Assembly: GCF_923081025.1 (NCBI RefSeq)
Contig: NZ_CAKLPZ010000007.1
Span: forward strand, 1 to 64,000
Direction: 5' to 3'
Origin: Neolewinella maritima
Lineage (GTDB): Bacteria; Bacteroidota; Bacteroidia; Chitinophagales; Saprospiraceae
Length of the DNA: 64,000 nt
Positions within the stretch are counted from its first letter, which is position 1. Every line of letters begins with the position of its first letter. The translations under genes and the position numbers were made by a program. A model generated the notes under the pieces. It was not told where the DNA came from and searched no databases. It was given only the letters and a program-made list of their open reading frames with translations. Below, one piece after another: positions 14,907 to 22,479 of this stretch.

Positions 14907-15197
14907 ATGCAGACCGCTACTTTCCTCTCCGCCCCCATTACCGCCCCCATTACCGCCGCCAACGCTAACGGCCGCACCTTCACCGCCACCGCTTTCGATA
15001 TGCAGGAACTAGGTTGGGACTTCGAGAATGACGGGTACACCAACGTTGCCGACGACACCCCCGTTACCATCTACGTGCACGAAGACGGCAGCACCTACAT
15101 CGAGCTGCACAACGTGAAGCGCGAAACCGGCGACGATGCTCAGACCATCGCCGATCTTGAAACCCTGCGCGGCGCTCACCAACTTGAAGAAGCCTAA
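14907..15197 (+). CDS. Small acidic hypothetical protein
   Basis: 96 residues from the ATG at 14907 (MQTATFLSAP), downstream of the 14853 promoter; an earlier ATG at 14880 lies too near the promoter. Soluble, acidic, Thr-rich (FENDGYTNVADDTPVTIYVH). Its stop overlaps the next start (TAATG). Not recognised. Confidence 0.55.
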   Translation: MQTATFLSAPITAPITAANANGRTFTATAFDMQELGWDFENDGYTNVADDTPVTIYVHEDGSTYIELHNVKRETGDDAQTIADLETLRGAHQLEEA

Positions 15198-15601
15198 TGA
15201 AATTCATCATTCGCGTGACGGACCTCGCCAGCCCCGGTGAGGTCCGTCACTACTCCAATCTGAAGTTGGCCGTGGTAGACATCGAAAGTCCCTACGACCA
15301 GACCTACCGCTCCGCTATGAAGGCGAAAAAGGCGGCAGCGAAGAAAGAGCACCCGCAGGATCACCTACTGGAGGGCTACAAGAAAGGCTACCCCTTCGTC
15401 TCTGGCGGATGTCGCTTCGACGCCATTCCTGTGTACGAAACCTCGGACTGCTTCGAGCGGGACGAAGATTGGTCGGACGACGGCACTACCGTATCGGACG
15501 GCCTTGGAACCGTTGCGCCTGCCAATTGCCCATTGTGCGGGGCAGAGATGCAAGTCATTCGACCCGGCGACATTCGCTGTTCTGCGGAGTGTCAGGGTTG
15601 A
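15197..15601 (+). CDS. Hypothetical protein with C-terminal zinc ribbon
   Basis: 134 residues. The C-terminus CPLCGAEMQVIRPGDIRCSA is a compact C-x2-C...C-x3-C zinc-ribbon-like unit. The N-terminal part starts MKFIIRVTDL and has a Lys/Ala-rich helix (MKAKKAAAKKEH). Translationally coupled to the gene before it. Followed 5-7 nt after its stop by palindrome P3. Possibly nucleic-acid binding; function unknown. Confidence 0.6.
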   Translation: MKFIIRVTDLASPGEVRHYSNLKLAVVDIESPYDQTYRSAMKAKKAAAKKEHPQDHLLEGYKKGYPFVSGGCRFDAIPVYETSDCFERDEDWSDDGTTVSDGLGTVAPANCPLCGAEMQVIRPGDIRCSAECQG

Positions 15602-15605
15602 TTGC

Positions 15606-15660
15606 CCCCCAATACCCAGCTACCCGCAGCCCTAAAGTTGCCGGGTAGCGTCTATTGGGC
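15606..15660 (+). repeat. Palindrome P3; 53-bp repeat shared with 23528-23580
   Basis: CCCAATA (15608-15614) pairs with TATTGGG (15653-15659) and CTACCCG (15620-15626) with CGGGTAG (15642-15648). Positions 15608-15660 match 23528-23580 at 52 of 53 bases. It lies just after a stop codon. No T tract follows. Confidence 0.8.
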
Positions 15661-15733
15661 TTCCAACAAACACCATCCCACATTTCACCACTGCCTTTCA
15701 CATTAAATAAGATGTGGTGGCTAAATCACAGAC

Positions 15734-16003
15734 ATGAGCCACACCAAAGTTAAAACACAATATGCCAGCGAGGGGCCGCATGCAATTACAGAAGACCTCA
15801 CCCTATACTGTCACCATAACCACACCTGCGACTGCACCGTCTTCTACGATGCGGATGGTAAGGCTACGCAGATGGTATTCAATGAATGGGAGTCCGGCAA
15901 TGATTTATGGGATGCCATGTTGAGGCTCATGCATCCGTACAAAGATGAATGGGGCGGTGAATTGAAGGAAGGGGTGGAACACTATAAGGAAGTCGGCGAT
16001 TAG
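15734..16003 (+). CDS. Small hypothetical protein, His/Cys-containing
   Basis: 89 residues. A CHHNHTCDC cluster near residue 26 could bind metal. The C-terminal part is acidic and helical (WDAMLRLMHPYKDEWGGELK). Followed by a strong terminator, so it ends a transcription unit. Not recognised. Confidence 0.5.
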   Translation: MSHTKVKTQYASEGPHAITEDLTLYCHHNHTCDCTVFYDADGKATQMVFNEWESGNDLWDAMLRLMHPYKDEWGGELKEGVEHYKEVGD

Positions 16004-16024
16004 CTAATCTACACACCCTCCCCT

Positions 16025-16060
16025 ACCCCGCTCCTCCCCAGGCAGCGGGGTATTTTTTTG
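16025..16060 (+). terminator. Rho-independent terminator
   Basis: CCCCGCT (16026-16032) pairs with AGCGGGG (16044-16050), then TATTTTTTTG. Just upstream of the 16079 promoter. Confidence 0.8.
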
Positions 16061-16078
16061 CAGAGACAGTGTATAAAG

Positions 16079-16110
16079 TTTGCAGGTGCGAACTATGGAG
16101 TGTAACTTTG
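16079..16110 (+). promoter_or_regulatory. Bacteroidota-type promoter (rightward)
   Basis: TTTG (16079-16082), 20-nt spacer, TAACTTTG (16103-16110). The spacer begins CAGGTGCGAACTATGGAGTG, nearly the same as the 19342 promoter spacer. Confidence 0.78.
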
Positions 16111-16131
16111 GTGAACATCAAACAACCCACT

Positions 16132-16233
16132 ATGTCCCTGCTGACCTACCTCGCACTTGTTCCCCTGGCCTGTTTAGGCATGTGGAGCTTGTTCCTCTTA
16201 GTACAGCCTAGCAGCGGACGGCAACGGCAATAA
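16132..16233 (+). CDS. 33-residue single-helix membrane peptide
   Basis: ATG at 16132 after an ACATCAAAC leader, 22 nt from the promoter -7 box. The peptide is almost wholly one hydrophobic helix (LLTYLALVPLACLGMWSLFL) with a short basic tail. It could be an accessory membrane protein or a regulatory leader peptide. Promoter position and leader motif support that it is real. Confidence 0.5.
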   Translation: MSLLTYLALVPLACLGMWSLFLLVQPSSGRQRQ

Positions 16234-16322
16234 CCTATACTATCATTCATTCACAGGCGGTCCTGTCAAACTCCGCTTAGGGGCTGGCTATGTCGGTCAG
16301 CCCCGCTAAACATCAAACAATT

Positions 16323-16709
16323 ATGCAGAAGAATTACACGCCCGGGCCTTGGATGGTCGAGGGAACACACAAGTCCAGTATCAATGCAGGGGAGCACGGG
16401 CATCTTGCCGAAGCGATCGTGCCAACACTAGTTGGCACCCGCTTTTCTGAGGCGGTTGAGGTACGCACTGCTAATGCTAAACTCATGGCTGCTGCGCCTG
16501 ACTTGGTGGAAGCTATCATCGACATGGCTGAAAGCGAAGCCTACAATATGCACTACCGGAAAGGGGCAGATCACTACGAAGAGTTTGACGCTGACTTTCA
16601 TAAGGAGTGCCGGCAATTCGCTGAAGACCACTGGGAATCGCGTCTGGCGTCTATTCCCCGTGCCGCCCTCACCAAGGCCGGAGTGCTCACCACCATCACA
16701 ACCGATTAA
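16323..16709 (+). CDS. YTPGPW-type hypothetical protein
   Basis: 128 residues. The opening MQKNYTPGPWMVEG is a signature seen in many small phage proteins of unknown function. The segment AEAIVPTL...RTANAKLMAAAPDLVEAI is also typical of that family. The start at 16323 is chosen because the ACATCAAAC leader directly precedes it. It is first in the recombination operon. Confidence 0.7.
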   Translation: MQKNYTPGPWMVEGTHKSSINAGEHGHLAEAIVPTLVGTRFSEAVEVRTANAKLMAAAPDLVEAIIDMAESEAYNMHYRKGADHYEEFDADFHKECRQFAEDHWESRLASIPRAALTKAGVLTTITTD

Positions 16710-16721
16710 ATCAAACGAGCT

Positions 16722-17384
16722 ATGTCACAAGCACTAACTACCCACACGGCTGCCCTTCCCGTTATTGAGGGGGGCGCAATGGAGAACTTTTACCAGCTAC
16801 TCAACCGGCAACCCCCGGCGGACGCGATCAACATCAACAAGCTGGCCGGAGGCGCGAAGTACCTGCCCATCCCCTTCCTGGAAATGAAGCTGGATGAACT
16901 GTACTATGGCCTGTGGACCTCCGAGACGACCGACACTAAAGTGGTAGGCAATGAGTACGTCGTCACCGTCCAAGTCGCCGTATACCACCCCGTAGCGCGG
17001 CAGTGGATCACCCGCACCGGCATCGGCTCTGTCCCCATTCAGCAAAAGAAGGGGGCCAGCATTACGGACCTGGATGCGAAGTACACCAACGCTCTACAAA
17101 AGAACGCTCCGGCAGCTAAAGCCTTTGCGTTCAAGAACGCGGTGAAGGGTTTTGGCACCATCTTTGGGCGTGACCTCAACCGGGCGGAAGACGACATCCC
17201 CGACTACGTGCCAGGATCTACGCAGGTGGCGGTAGAAGAAAGCAAGGCCGAAAAAGCCATGGCAGCAATCGCTGAGGCAGATTCTACGACGCTGGGTAAG
17301 CTCTACCTAAAGCACAAGTCCCTTCCCGGCATCCCTGCTGCAATCATGGCCCGCCGCAAGGAGCTATCAAGCCAGTCCGCCTAA
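16722..17384 (+). CDS. Single-strand annealing protein, Rad52/Sak-like
   Basis: 220 residues. The core LPIPFLEMKLDELYYGLW, a strand pair (YVVTVQVAVYHP, RQWITRTGIGSVP) and the helix KAFAFKNAVKGFGTIFGRDL match the Rad52/DUF1071-type annealing fold: aromatic start, beta strands, Ala-rich helix, G-GTIFG. It would coat ssDNA and pair complementary strands. The next gene, overlapping by one base, is a PD-(D/E)XK exonuclease, the usual partner. Confidence rests on pattern plus context. Confidence 0.7.
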   Translation: MSQALTTHTAALPVIEGGAMENFYQLLNRQPPADAININKLAGGAKYLPIPFLEMKLDELYYGLWTSETTDTKVVGNEYVVTVQVAVYHPVARQWITRTGIGSVPIQQKKGASITDLDAKYTNALQKNAPAAKAFAFKNAVKGFGTIFGRDLNRAEDDIPDYVPGSTQVAVEESKAEKAMAAIAEADSTTLGKLYLKHKSLPGIPAAIMARRKELSSQSA

Positions 17385-18220
17385 TGGTACGCACGACCTA
17401 CGAACACGCCGACGAACTGATCGCAGCGATTGAGCGCCGGGAGATCACGCTGAGTTATTCGAGCATCAAGAAGTTCATGGAAAGCCCGCGGCACTTCGTG
17501 GACTACAAGCTGGAAAAGCACGAACCCACCCCCGCCATGCAGGAAGGAAAGTTGGTAGACTACCTACTGACGGAGCCGGAGCGCGTACCCCTGGAGTTCG
17601 CCGTACTGCCCCCGGACTGCTCGTTAGGCTCTAAGGTGGGGGTAGAAGCCTACGCCGAGTTTCTGGGCATTGACGTTCCTGCATGGAAGGACCGGTCGGA
17701 GGTAGTGAACGCTGCCCTAGAGATGGACACACGCACCTTCATGACTACGGAGGCCATGGACCGATGCAAGGTCATCGCCGAGGCAGTACACACCAACCCG
17801 GCTAGTCGCTGGATTGTAGAGGCGGAAGGGATCAACCAGCATCGGCTATCCTTCGAGGCGTTCGGCTGGACGTGGCGGGGTGCGCGCGATAAGTACGTAC
17901 CCGAAATGTTCATCGCGGACTACAAGAAGACGTCTGATGCTACCCCGCGTAGGTTCCACCGGCAGATGTTGGCCCTGCGCTACCCCCTTCAGGCAGCACT
18001 CTACACCATTGGTCCGGGCGAAAACTTACCCTACTTCCTGGTGGCTTACGATAACGACGCACACGTAAGCGTCACCGAGCTAACGGAGGTAACCATGCGC
18101 CAAGCCTGGGACGGCCTAGAGCGCACCATGGACGCCTTCGAGCGGTGCATTGCGTTGGGGGAGTGGAACAAGTCGTATGACTTTTGGCCCTCGGAGGACT
18201 TTGGCATTTACACGTATTAA
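17384..18220 (+). CDS. RecE-like PD-(D/E)XK exonuclease
   Basis: 278 residues. LSYSSIKKFMESPRHFVDYK opens the domain as in Exo VIII/YqaJ-related nucleases. GKLVDYLLTE follows, then FIADYKKTSDATPRRFH (the D-x-K site near residue 180) and a QAALY helix. It would resect 5' ends to give single strands for the annealing protein encoded just before it. Length fits the C-terminal catalytic domain of RecE-type enzymes. Confidence 0.82.
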   Translation: MVRTTYEHADELIAAIERREITLSYSSIKKFMESPRHFVDYKLEKHEPTPAMQEGKLVDYLLTEPERVPLEFAVLPPDCSLGSKVGVEAYAEFLGIDVPAWKDRSEVVNAALEMDTRTFMTTEAMDRCKVIAEAVHTNPASRWIVEAEGINQHRLSFEAFGWTWRGARDKYVPEMFIADYKKTSDATPRRFHRQMLALRYPLQAALYTIGPGENLPYFLVAYDNDAHVSVTELTEVTMRQAWDGLERTMDAFERCIALGEWNKSYDFWPSEDFGIYTY

Positions 18221-18242
18221 CGAACCGGCCAAATAACCACCA

Positions 18243-18545
18243 ATGGACGCCACAATCACCCCACCATTCCCGCAAACGGACAAGCAACGAGCTAACAGTG
18301 TCACGGTCAGAAAGCTACTTACAGCGAAGCACGACAGCCTAGGGCTATGCCTTGTCCCCACAGCGTTCGGCCTGTCATTGGACGCCAATTGTGCGGCATG
18401 TCAGTACATCCACCGCCTGACCGGCTGGCCTATGACGCAGGGCATGGAGGAAAAGGTGTGCATGGAGTGCGGGAGTAACCGGAATATGAACGGGGAAGGC
18501 TGGCGGTGTGATAACTGCGAGTTTCCCGAGACGGATGAATATTAA
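18243..18545 (+). CDS. Small zinc-binding protein
   Basis: 100 residues. It has CAAC around residue 49 and two C-x2-C pairs near the end (CMEC, CDNC) likely forming a zinc ribbon. No known function. It lies between the exonuclease and NinB genes, so it may join recombination or regulate it. Confidence 0.55.
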   Translation: MDATITPPFPQTDKQRANSVTVRKLLTAKHDSLGLCLVPTAFGLSLDANCAACQYIHRLTGWPMTQGMEEKVCMECGSNRNMNGEGWRCDNCEFPETDEY

Positions 18546-18577
18546 CAAACCAGCGGCTACGGCTGCTTAAAACTAGA

Positions 18578-18784
18578 ATGATGAAACACTACATTGAAAT
18601 AATCCGCTATGAAGACGACCAAGTTGTTAAGCGTGTAGACGTTAGCAACCGGACGGAAACTGCCCGCGACAGGGTAGAGAATGGTATGAACATCAACCTT
18701 AACCACGCCCAGTATTATACCAGCGGCCGAGAATCGGAGGTTGAGCTTCCCTTGAACGGAGATGCGAAGGCAACTACTACCTAA
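18578..18784 (+). CDS. Small hypothetical protein
   Basis: 68 residues, soluble, mixed charge (YIEIIRYEDDQVVKRVDVSN). Three bases separate its stop from the NinB-like gene, so it is co-transcribed. Not recognised. Confidence 0.5.
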   Translation: MMKHYIEIIRYEDDQVVKRVDVSNRTETARDRVENGMNINLNHAQYYTSGRESEVELPLNGDAKATTT

Positions 18785-18787
18785 CCC

Positions 18788-19252
18788 ATGCCCACCACCC
18801 TAACCTATACCGGAAAGGTCACCAACGGACTGATCGACCTACCCAAGCGGCTACGCAAGGAGGTTCACGCCAACTTTGAGGGTAAGCGGATCTGCGTCAC
18901 CTTCAAGGCAGAAAAGCGCCAACGTAGCAGCCAGCAGAACCGCTACTATTGGTCGGTCGTCATTCCCTACGTGCTAGACGGGTTCATCGACCTGGGCAAC
19001 GACCTACAATCCAGCAACGCAGAGCACCAGGAATGGGTACACCACGCTATGAAGCGACTTCACCTCAGTAACGGTATCGAGGTCGCCGACATGAACGGGG
19101 AGTTGGTCACACTTCCCCCTAGCACGAAGCGACTATCGACGGTGGAAATGATGGAGTACATCGACTGCATTGTACGCTGGGCAAAAGACTGCTTAGACGT
19201 GACCATACCGGAGGCCAACGAACAGGGTGCCTTCGCATTCCTAGAAGCATAG
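18788..19252 (+). CDS. ninB: NinB-like recombination protein
   Basis: 154 residues. The pattern RICVTFKAEKRQRSSQQNRYYW followed by VVIPYVL and a helical C-terminus with WAKDCLDVTIPEAN matches NinB/Orf of lambdoid phages, a DNA-binding factor that substitutes for RecFOR functions. It follows the annealing protein and exonuclease, completing a recombination operon that ends at the terminator at 19289. Good family match by pattern; role from family knowledge. Confidence 0.75.
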   Translation: MPTTLTYTGKVTNGLIDLPKRLRKEVHANFEGKRICVTFKAEKRQRSSQQNRYYWSVVIPYVLDGFIDLGNDLQSSNAEHQEWVHHAMKRLHLSNGIEVADMNGELVTLPPSTKRLSTVEMMEYIDCIVRWAKDCLDVTIPEANEQGAFAFLEA

Positions 19253-19288
19253 TATTGTTTGATGTCGGGGCTACGGCCCCCTATTTTC

Positions 19289-19321
19289 CGACCCTGCCCT
19301 AACCGGTGGGGTCTTTTTTTT
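19289..19321 (+). terminator. Rho-independent terminator
   Basis: GACCC...GGGTC stem (19290-19313) followed by eight T. Ends the recombination operon. Confidence 0.8.
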
Positions 19322-19341
19322 GTAAATCATAGTGCGTAAAG

Positions 19342-19373
19342 TTTGCAGGGGCCAACTATGGAGTGTATATTTG
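19342..19373 (+). promoter_or_regulatory. Bacteroidota-type promoter (rightward)
   Basis: TTTG (19342-19345), 20-nt spacer, TATATTTG (19366-19373): the best consensus match in the window. The spacer is CAGGGGCCAACTATGGAGTG, two bases different from the 16079 promoter. Confidence 0.82.
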
Positions 19374-19394
19374 TACTACATCAAACAACACACC

Positions 19395-19976
19395 ATGAAT
19401 ATTCCCACTACCCTCGACTACTGCTTCTCTAACGGTATCGCTAAGACCAGCCTGGACAGCAAGACTTACACCCGCACTACTTCTGATGATCTCGCTGACT
19501 ACCTGGAAGACAGCAAGGGCTACGACTTCGGGGATGACCTGGATGTAACTACGGTCTACGCAGAGGCCGGCGACGACAACGGTTACATCACTACCACCAC
19601 CTTCGATGAAGTAGTAGAGGACATGACCGAAGCAGACTGGTACGGCTACTGTCTGTGGCTGGAACGCCGCGAAGTAGCTGCTGAAGCCCTACGCCAATCT
19701 GCTGCCCGCGATATGCAGCCTGCTAGCCAGCGTAGCCTCCCCACGATACTTCAACCGGTAGAAAGCTCCATGATGAGCCACATGGGTTACCTACGCGCTG
19801 CCTACACCCTGTTCGTGCAGTTTCACGACGGCAGCCTATACGCCTACTTCGGCGTCCAGCCCGAACAATGGGCAGCACTCCGCGCCACCAAAAGCAAGGG
19901 CCAGTATATGCGCCTGTACATCTTCGACATTCACGCAGCTTCCCGGGTATCTGACGGTTTCCCCGTAGCTGCTTAA
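19395..19976 (+). CDS. KTSC-domain protein
   Basis: 193 residues from the ATG at 19395, which follows the promoter and an ACATCAAAC leader. The last ~70 residues match the KTSC domain: VESSMMSHMGYLRAAYTLFV, QFHDGSLYAYFGVQPEQWAA, then SKGQYMRLYIFD. KTSC domains occur in phage and Bacteroidota proteins and are often linked to nucleic-acid enzymes; their role is not defined. The N-terminal ~110 residues are acidic and unrecognised. Confidence 0.75.
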   Translation: MNIPTTLDYCFSNGIAKTSLDSKTYTRTTSDDLADYLEDSKGYDFGDDLDVTTVYAEAGDDNGYITTTTFDEVVEDMTEADWYGYCLWLERREVAAEALRQSAARDMQPASQRSLPTILQPVESSMMSHMGYLRAAYTLFVQFHDGSLYAYFGVQPEQWAALRATKSKGQYMRLYIFDIHAASRVSDGFPVAA

Positions 19977-20007
19977 GAGCATGGTTTTCAAGTAGAGAGA
20001 CATTTTC

Positions 20008-20037
20008 CACCCCCGGCGTATGGTCGGGGGTGCTTTT
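20008..20037 (+). terminator. Rho-independent terminator
   Basis: CACCCCCG (20008-20015) with CGGGGGTG (20025-20032), then CTTTT. Closely similar to the hairpin at 21015-21048. Confidence 0.65.
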
Positions 20038-20084
20038 AACCCCGTAGCTGTCCGCACGGGGTCGGGGTAGTAAAACGAACGACT

Positions 20085-20996
20085 ATGAGCGAATTTAAGC
20101 AAGGTGATCGGGTGTTGGTGCGGGATCGCGACCACCAGGACTGGGTTACCGCAACGTATGAGCGATACCTTAGCCGCATGACGTGGCCGCACCGGGTAGC
20201 TAAATCAAACGGGCTAGAAGAGGGCTTCCGCTACTGCAAGCTAGACCCCGCCTACCAAACCAAGGCCCTCACCATGGCAGACCTGGAAGTGGGTATGCAG
20301 GTCCGGGTCCGGGGGGATTTGAAGGTAGGGCGGTACGGAGGCGACGTTTTTACCCCGAAGATGCGCCCCTTTCTGGGGCAGACCCTCACTGTCGAGTCTA
20401 AAAGAGATACCAAGGTCACGGTTATAGGTAGCCACTACAACTGGACCCCCGAAATGCTAGAGCGCATCACCCCCTCCGAAGCAACGCACACCGAAGCAAC
20501 CCACACCCTAACCCCCGAACAACTCGCCGAAGGGCTACGGCTAGTCTGTAAAGGCTGGCAGGTGAAGATCCTAGGTTGGGCGTTTGCGGGCGACCACAAC
20601 GCGCCTAGCTTCACGGCGGAGCAGGTCGCAGAGCTACGCGCTACGGCAGAGAGCGACGAACAGCGGGCCTTCCTTAACCGGGTGTTCGGTAAGGCTCCCC
20701 AGGTAGCGCAGAGCATCCCGGAGTTGGTGGCTGCTGCTGTGAATAAGTTGGGGGATAGTGATGCGTGGGGGAGCGGCGGATTCGCCTATGATTCCGGCTA
20801 TGTGAAATCAACACAAGGTTATGCGAATGAAGAGTACACTCTAGGGGCCTACCTGCTATTGGCAGACGTAGACCGTCACAATACCGTTTCGACCTTCTAC
20901 ACTAACCCCAAACACAACGGCGCATGGTTCAACATCCGCGTCCATGACGAAGCAGCTTTTCGCACCTTCCTCCAAGAGATCATCGCCAACGACTAA
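20085..20996 (+). CDS. Hypothetical protein with N-terminal SH3-like domain
   Basis: 303 residues. It starts EFKQGDRVLVRDRDHQDWVT and has a second segment VGMQVRVRGDLKVGRYGG, both SH3/tudor-like, ending in YNWTPEMLERI. A helical middle (SFTAEQVAELRATAESDEQR) and a C-terminal alpha/beta part follow. It resembles the 11545-12444 protein in its repeated barrel motifs. Flanked by two related terminator-like hairpins. Function unknown. Confidence 0.55.
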   Translation: MSEFKQGDRVLVRDRDHQDWVTATYERYLSRMTWPHRVAKSNGLEEGFRYCKLDPAYQTKALTMADLEVGMQVRVRGDLKVGRYGGDVFTPKMRPFLGQTLTVESKRDTKVTVIGSHYNWTPEMLERITPSEATHTEATHTLTPEQLAEGLRLVCKGWQVKILGWAFAGDHNAPSFTAEQVAELRATAESDEQRAFLNRVFGKAPQVAQSIPELVAAAVNKLGDSDAWGSGGFAYDSGYVKSTQGYANEEYTLGAYLLLADVDRHNTVSTFYTNPKHNGAWFNIRVHDEAAFRTFLQEIIAND

Positions 20997-21014
20997 GTTT
21001 ATTCTGAGAGATTC

Positions 21015-21048
21015 CACCCCCGGTTGTGATTGGCTGGGGGTGCTTTTT
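21015..21048 (+). terminator. Rho-independent terminator
   Basis: CACCCCC (21015-21021) with GGGGGTG (21036-21042), then CTTTTT. Only 8 bp before the 21057 ATG, so it could also act as an attenuator. Confidence 0.6.
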
Positions 21049-21056
21049 AACATACC

Positions 21057-21251
21057 ATGCAACAAACAGACCTACACCCCCAGCAGCGCATCCAGCCCAT
21101 CGGAGGGGGCTGCATTCGCATCGTTTTAGCAGTGCGTGACATACGCCCCTTGGCTATTGGCTGGGGCATTGCCTGTCGCTACGAGAACGCGCCGAATAGC
21201 CGTAATTTCCTGACTTCGATTGAGTTGCAGGGCTATGAGGTATTGGATTAA
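21057..21251 (+). CDS. Small hypothetical protein
   Basis: 64 residues, soluble, one Cys in GGGCIRIV and one in IACRYE. It starts right after a terminator-like hairpin. Not recognised. Confidence 0.45.
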   Translation: MQQTDLHPQQRIQPIGGGCIRIVLAVRDIRPLAIGWGIACRYENAPNSRNFLTSIELQGYEVLD

Positions 21252-21257
21252 GACACT

Positions 21258-21362
21258 ATGACACACAAATACCACTTCAAAATCTTCTTTTTCACCGCCC
21301 TGTTCCTCTCCGCGCTCGTACTGGCTGCGGGGTGGGTGTGGGGGTTAACTGATCTGCTGTGA
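21258..21362 (+). CDS. 34-residue membrane peptide
   Basis: ATG at 21258 to TGA at 21360-21362. The basic start MTHKYHFK is followed by one hydrophobic helix (FFFTALFLSALVLAAGWVWG). Its stop overlaps a GTG that opens the next frame (GTGA), so the two are probably translationally coupled. Confidence 0.5.
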   Translation: MTHKYHFKIFFFTALFLSALVLAAGWVWGLTDLL

Positions 21363-21547
21363 GCAACGGAGTAATAACTATGGCCGTTCCTGAAAGCTGT
21401 TGGCTGTATCCATACATCGACTACGAGGTGGAGTACGACGATCAAGTGATTAGGATAGACGGGCACGAGTACCCTAATGATAACTACCATGGAAGAGGCT
21501 ACGTCCGAGGCGTCTCTGACTACGACAGCTTAATTCAACTCCAATAG
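21359..21547 (+). CDS. Small acidic, Tyr-rich protein
   Basis: 62 residues from the GTG overlapping the previous stop, or 55 from the ATG at 21380. Rich in Tyr and Asp (YPYIDYEVEYDDQVIRID). Ends 2 bp before the YopX-like gene. Not recognised. Confidence 0.5.
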   Translation: MSNGVITMAVPESCWLYPYIDYEVEYDDQVIRIDGHEYPNDNYHGRGYVRGVSDYDSLIQLQ

Positions 21548-21549
21548 CT

Positions 21550-22032
21550 ATGAACCGCACAATCAAATTTCGAGGCAAGCGGGTGGACACCGGGGAGTGG
21601 GCGCACGGCGACTTGCTCTCCCAGCACACTTGGCAAATCCTATCCGAAGACAGCTATTTTCACGTAGTAGACTCTGCTACTGTGCAACGCGGCACGGGAA
21701 TCGAGACAGAGAAGGGGCGGGAGATATTTGAAGGCGACGACGTTTACTACTACTTCTTCTACGATTGCGAAGGAGAGTGTGAACTCGAGGTCGGCGGAAC
21801 AGTCGTGTACATAGATAGGCAGGAGTCCACAGGCAAACTGGTGGGGTGCTTTGCTCTACTATTCGACACATTGCATGACTGGCAACGCGTCACGGGCGAG
21901 ACTGACATTGACTATGAAGACATGCGATTAATTCCGATCCCTTTCGCGCAGTTGCTTGGGCACGAGCTGTCCTTCACTCTGAAATCGGAACGTCACGTCA
22001 CCGGCAACATCCACGACAACCCCATCCCCTAA
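21550..22032 (+). CDS. YopX-family protein
   Basis: 160 residues. NRTIKFRGKRVDTGEWAHGD at the start, TGIETEKGREIFEGDDVYYY in the middle and a beta-rich C-terminus are the YopX signature (IKFRGK, then G-EI-EGD). YopX proteins are common in phages and prophages of Firmicutes and Bacteroidota and have no proven function. Ends an operon; a CACCCAACG-containing hairpin follows ~10 nt after the stop. Confidence 0.82.
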   Translation: MNRTIKFRGKRVDTGEWAHGDLLSQHTWQILSEDSYFHVVDSATVQRGTGIETEKGREIFEGDDVYYYFFYDCEGECELEVGGTVVYIDRQESTGKLVGCFALLFDTLHDWQRVTGETDIDYEDMRLIPIPFAQLLGHELSFTLKSERHVTGNIHDNPIP

Positions 22033-22083
22033 CCACCGCACCCAACGCCACCGTGCGGGGTGTTTACGCTACAATAGATTGAT

Positions 22084-22383
22084 ATGAATGATGAGAAGAT
22101 GAAGAGTAGCCAGCCTGACGCGGATATTGACGATGCCACTTTATTGGGTGCTGTTTATTTTAACGGCGTCATGATATTTGATAGCGAAGGCAACGCTATT
22201 GATGGCGTCGAATACTTTGACGAAGAAGGGGATTTGAAGCCGGAACTGTATTTGACCATGGACGAAAATTACACTAAGTTTCCAGTAGATAGCGACATCG
22301 TACTTATTCAGCACGCAGAGTTATTTGCTGGCGAAACTCATGGAAATTACGGTGCCAAAACTCTTTACAGAAGGGCGAAATAG
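22084..22383 (+). CDS. Small acidic cassette-like protein
   Basis: 99 residues, strongly acidic (DSEGNAIDGVEYFDEEGDLK), AT-rich codons unlike its neighbours. An in-gene TTTATTGGG matches the core of the nearby palindromes and encodes part of ATLLGAVYF; the 22.9-kb block holds a similar LLGA-coding stretch. Its stop is followed 3 nt later by palindrome P4. Function unknown. Confidence 0.55.
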   Translation: MNDEKMKSSQPDADIDDATLLGAVYFNGVMIFDSEGNAIDGVEYFDEEGDLKPELYLTMDENYTKFPVDSDIVLIQHAELFAGETHGNYGAKTLYRRAK

Positions 22384-22386
22384 CGA

Positions 22387-22478
22387 CCCAATGCCGGTGG
22401 CTGCGAAGTTGCCGCCGTCAAAAAACATCAAATCACTAATTAACCTTATGCGGCAATTTGCGCAGCCACAGTATTATG
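22387..22478 (+). repeat. Imperfect palindrome P4
   Basis: GTGGCTGCG (22397-22405) pairs with CGCAGCCAC (22461-22469), and TTGCCGC (22409-22415) with GCGGCAA (22450-22456), leaving a 34-nt loop. The outer left CCCAATG matches P2. It starts 3 nt after a stop codon. An 11-codon ATG frame runs through the right arm but is unsupported. Confidence 0.7.
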
Positions 22479-22479
22479 G

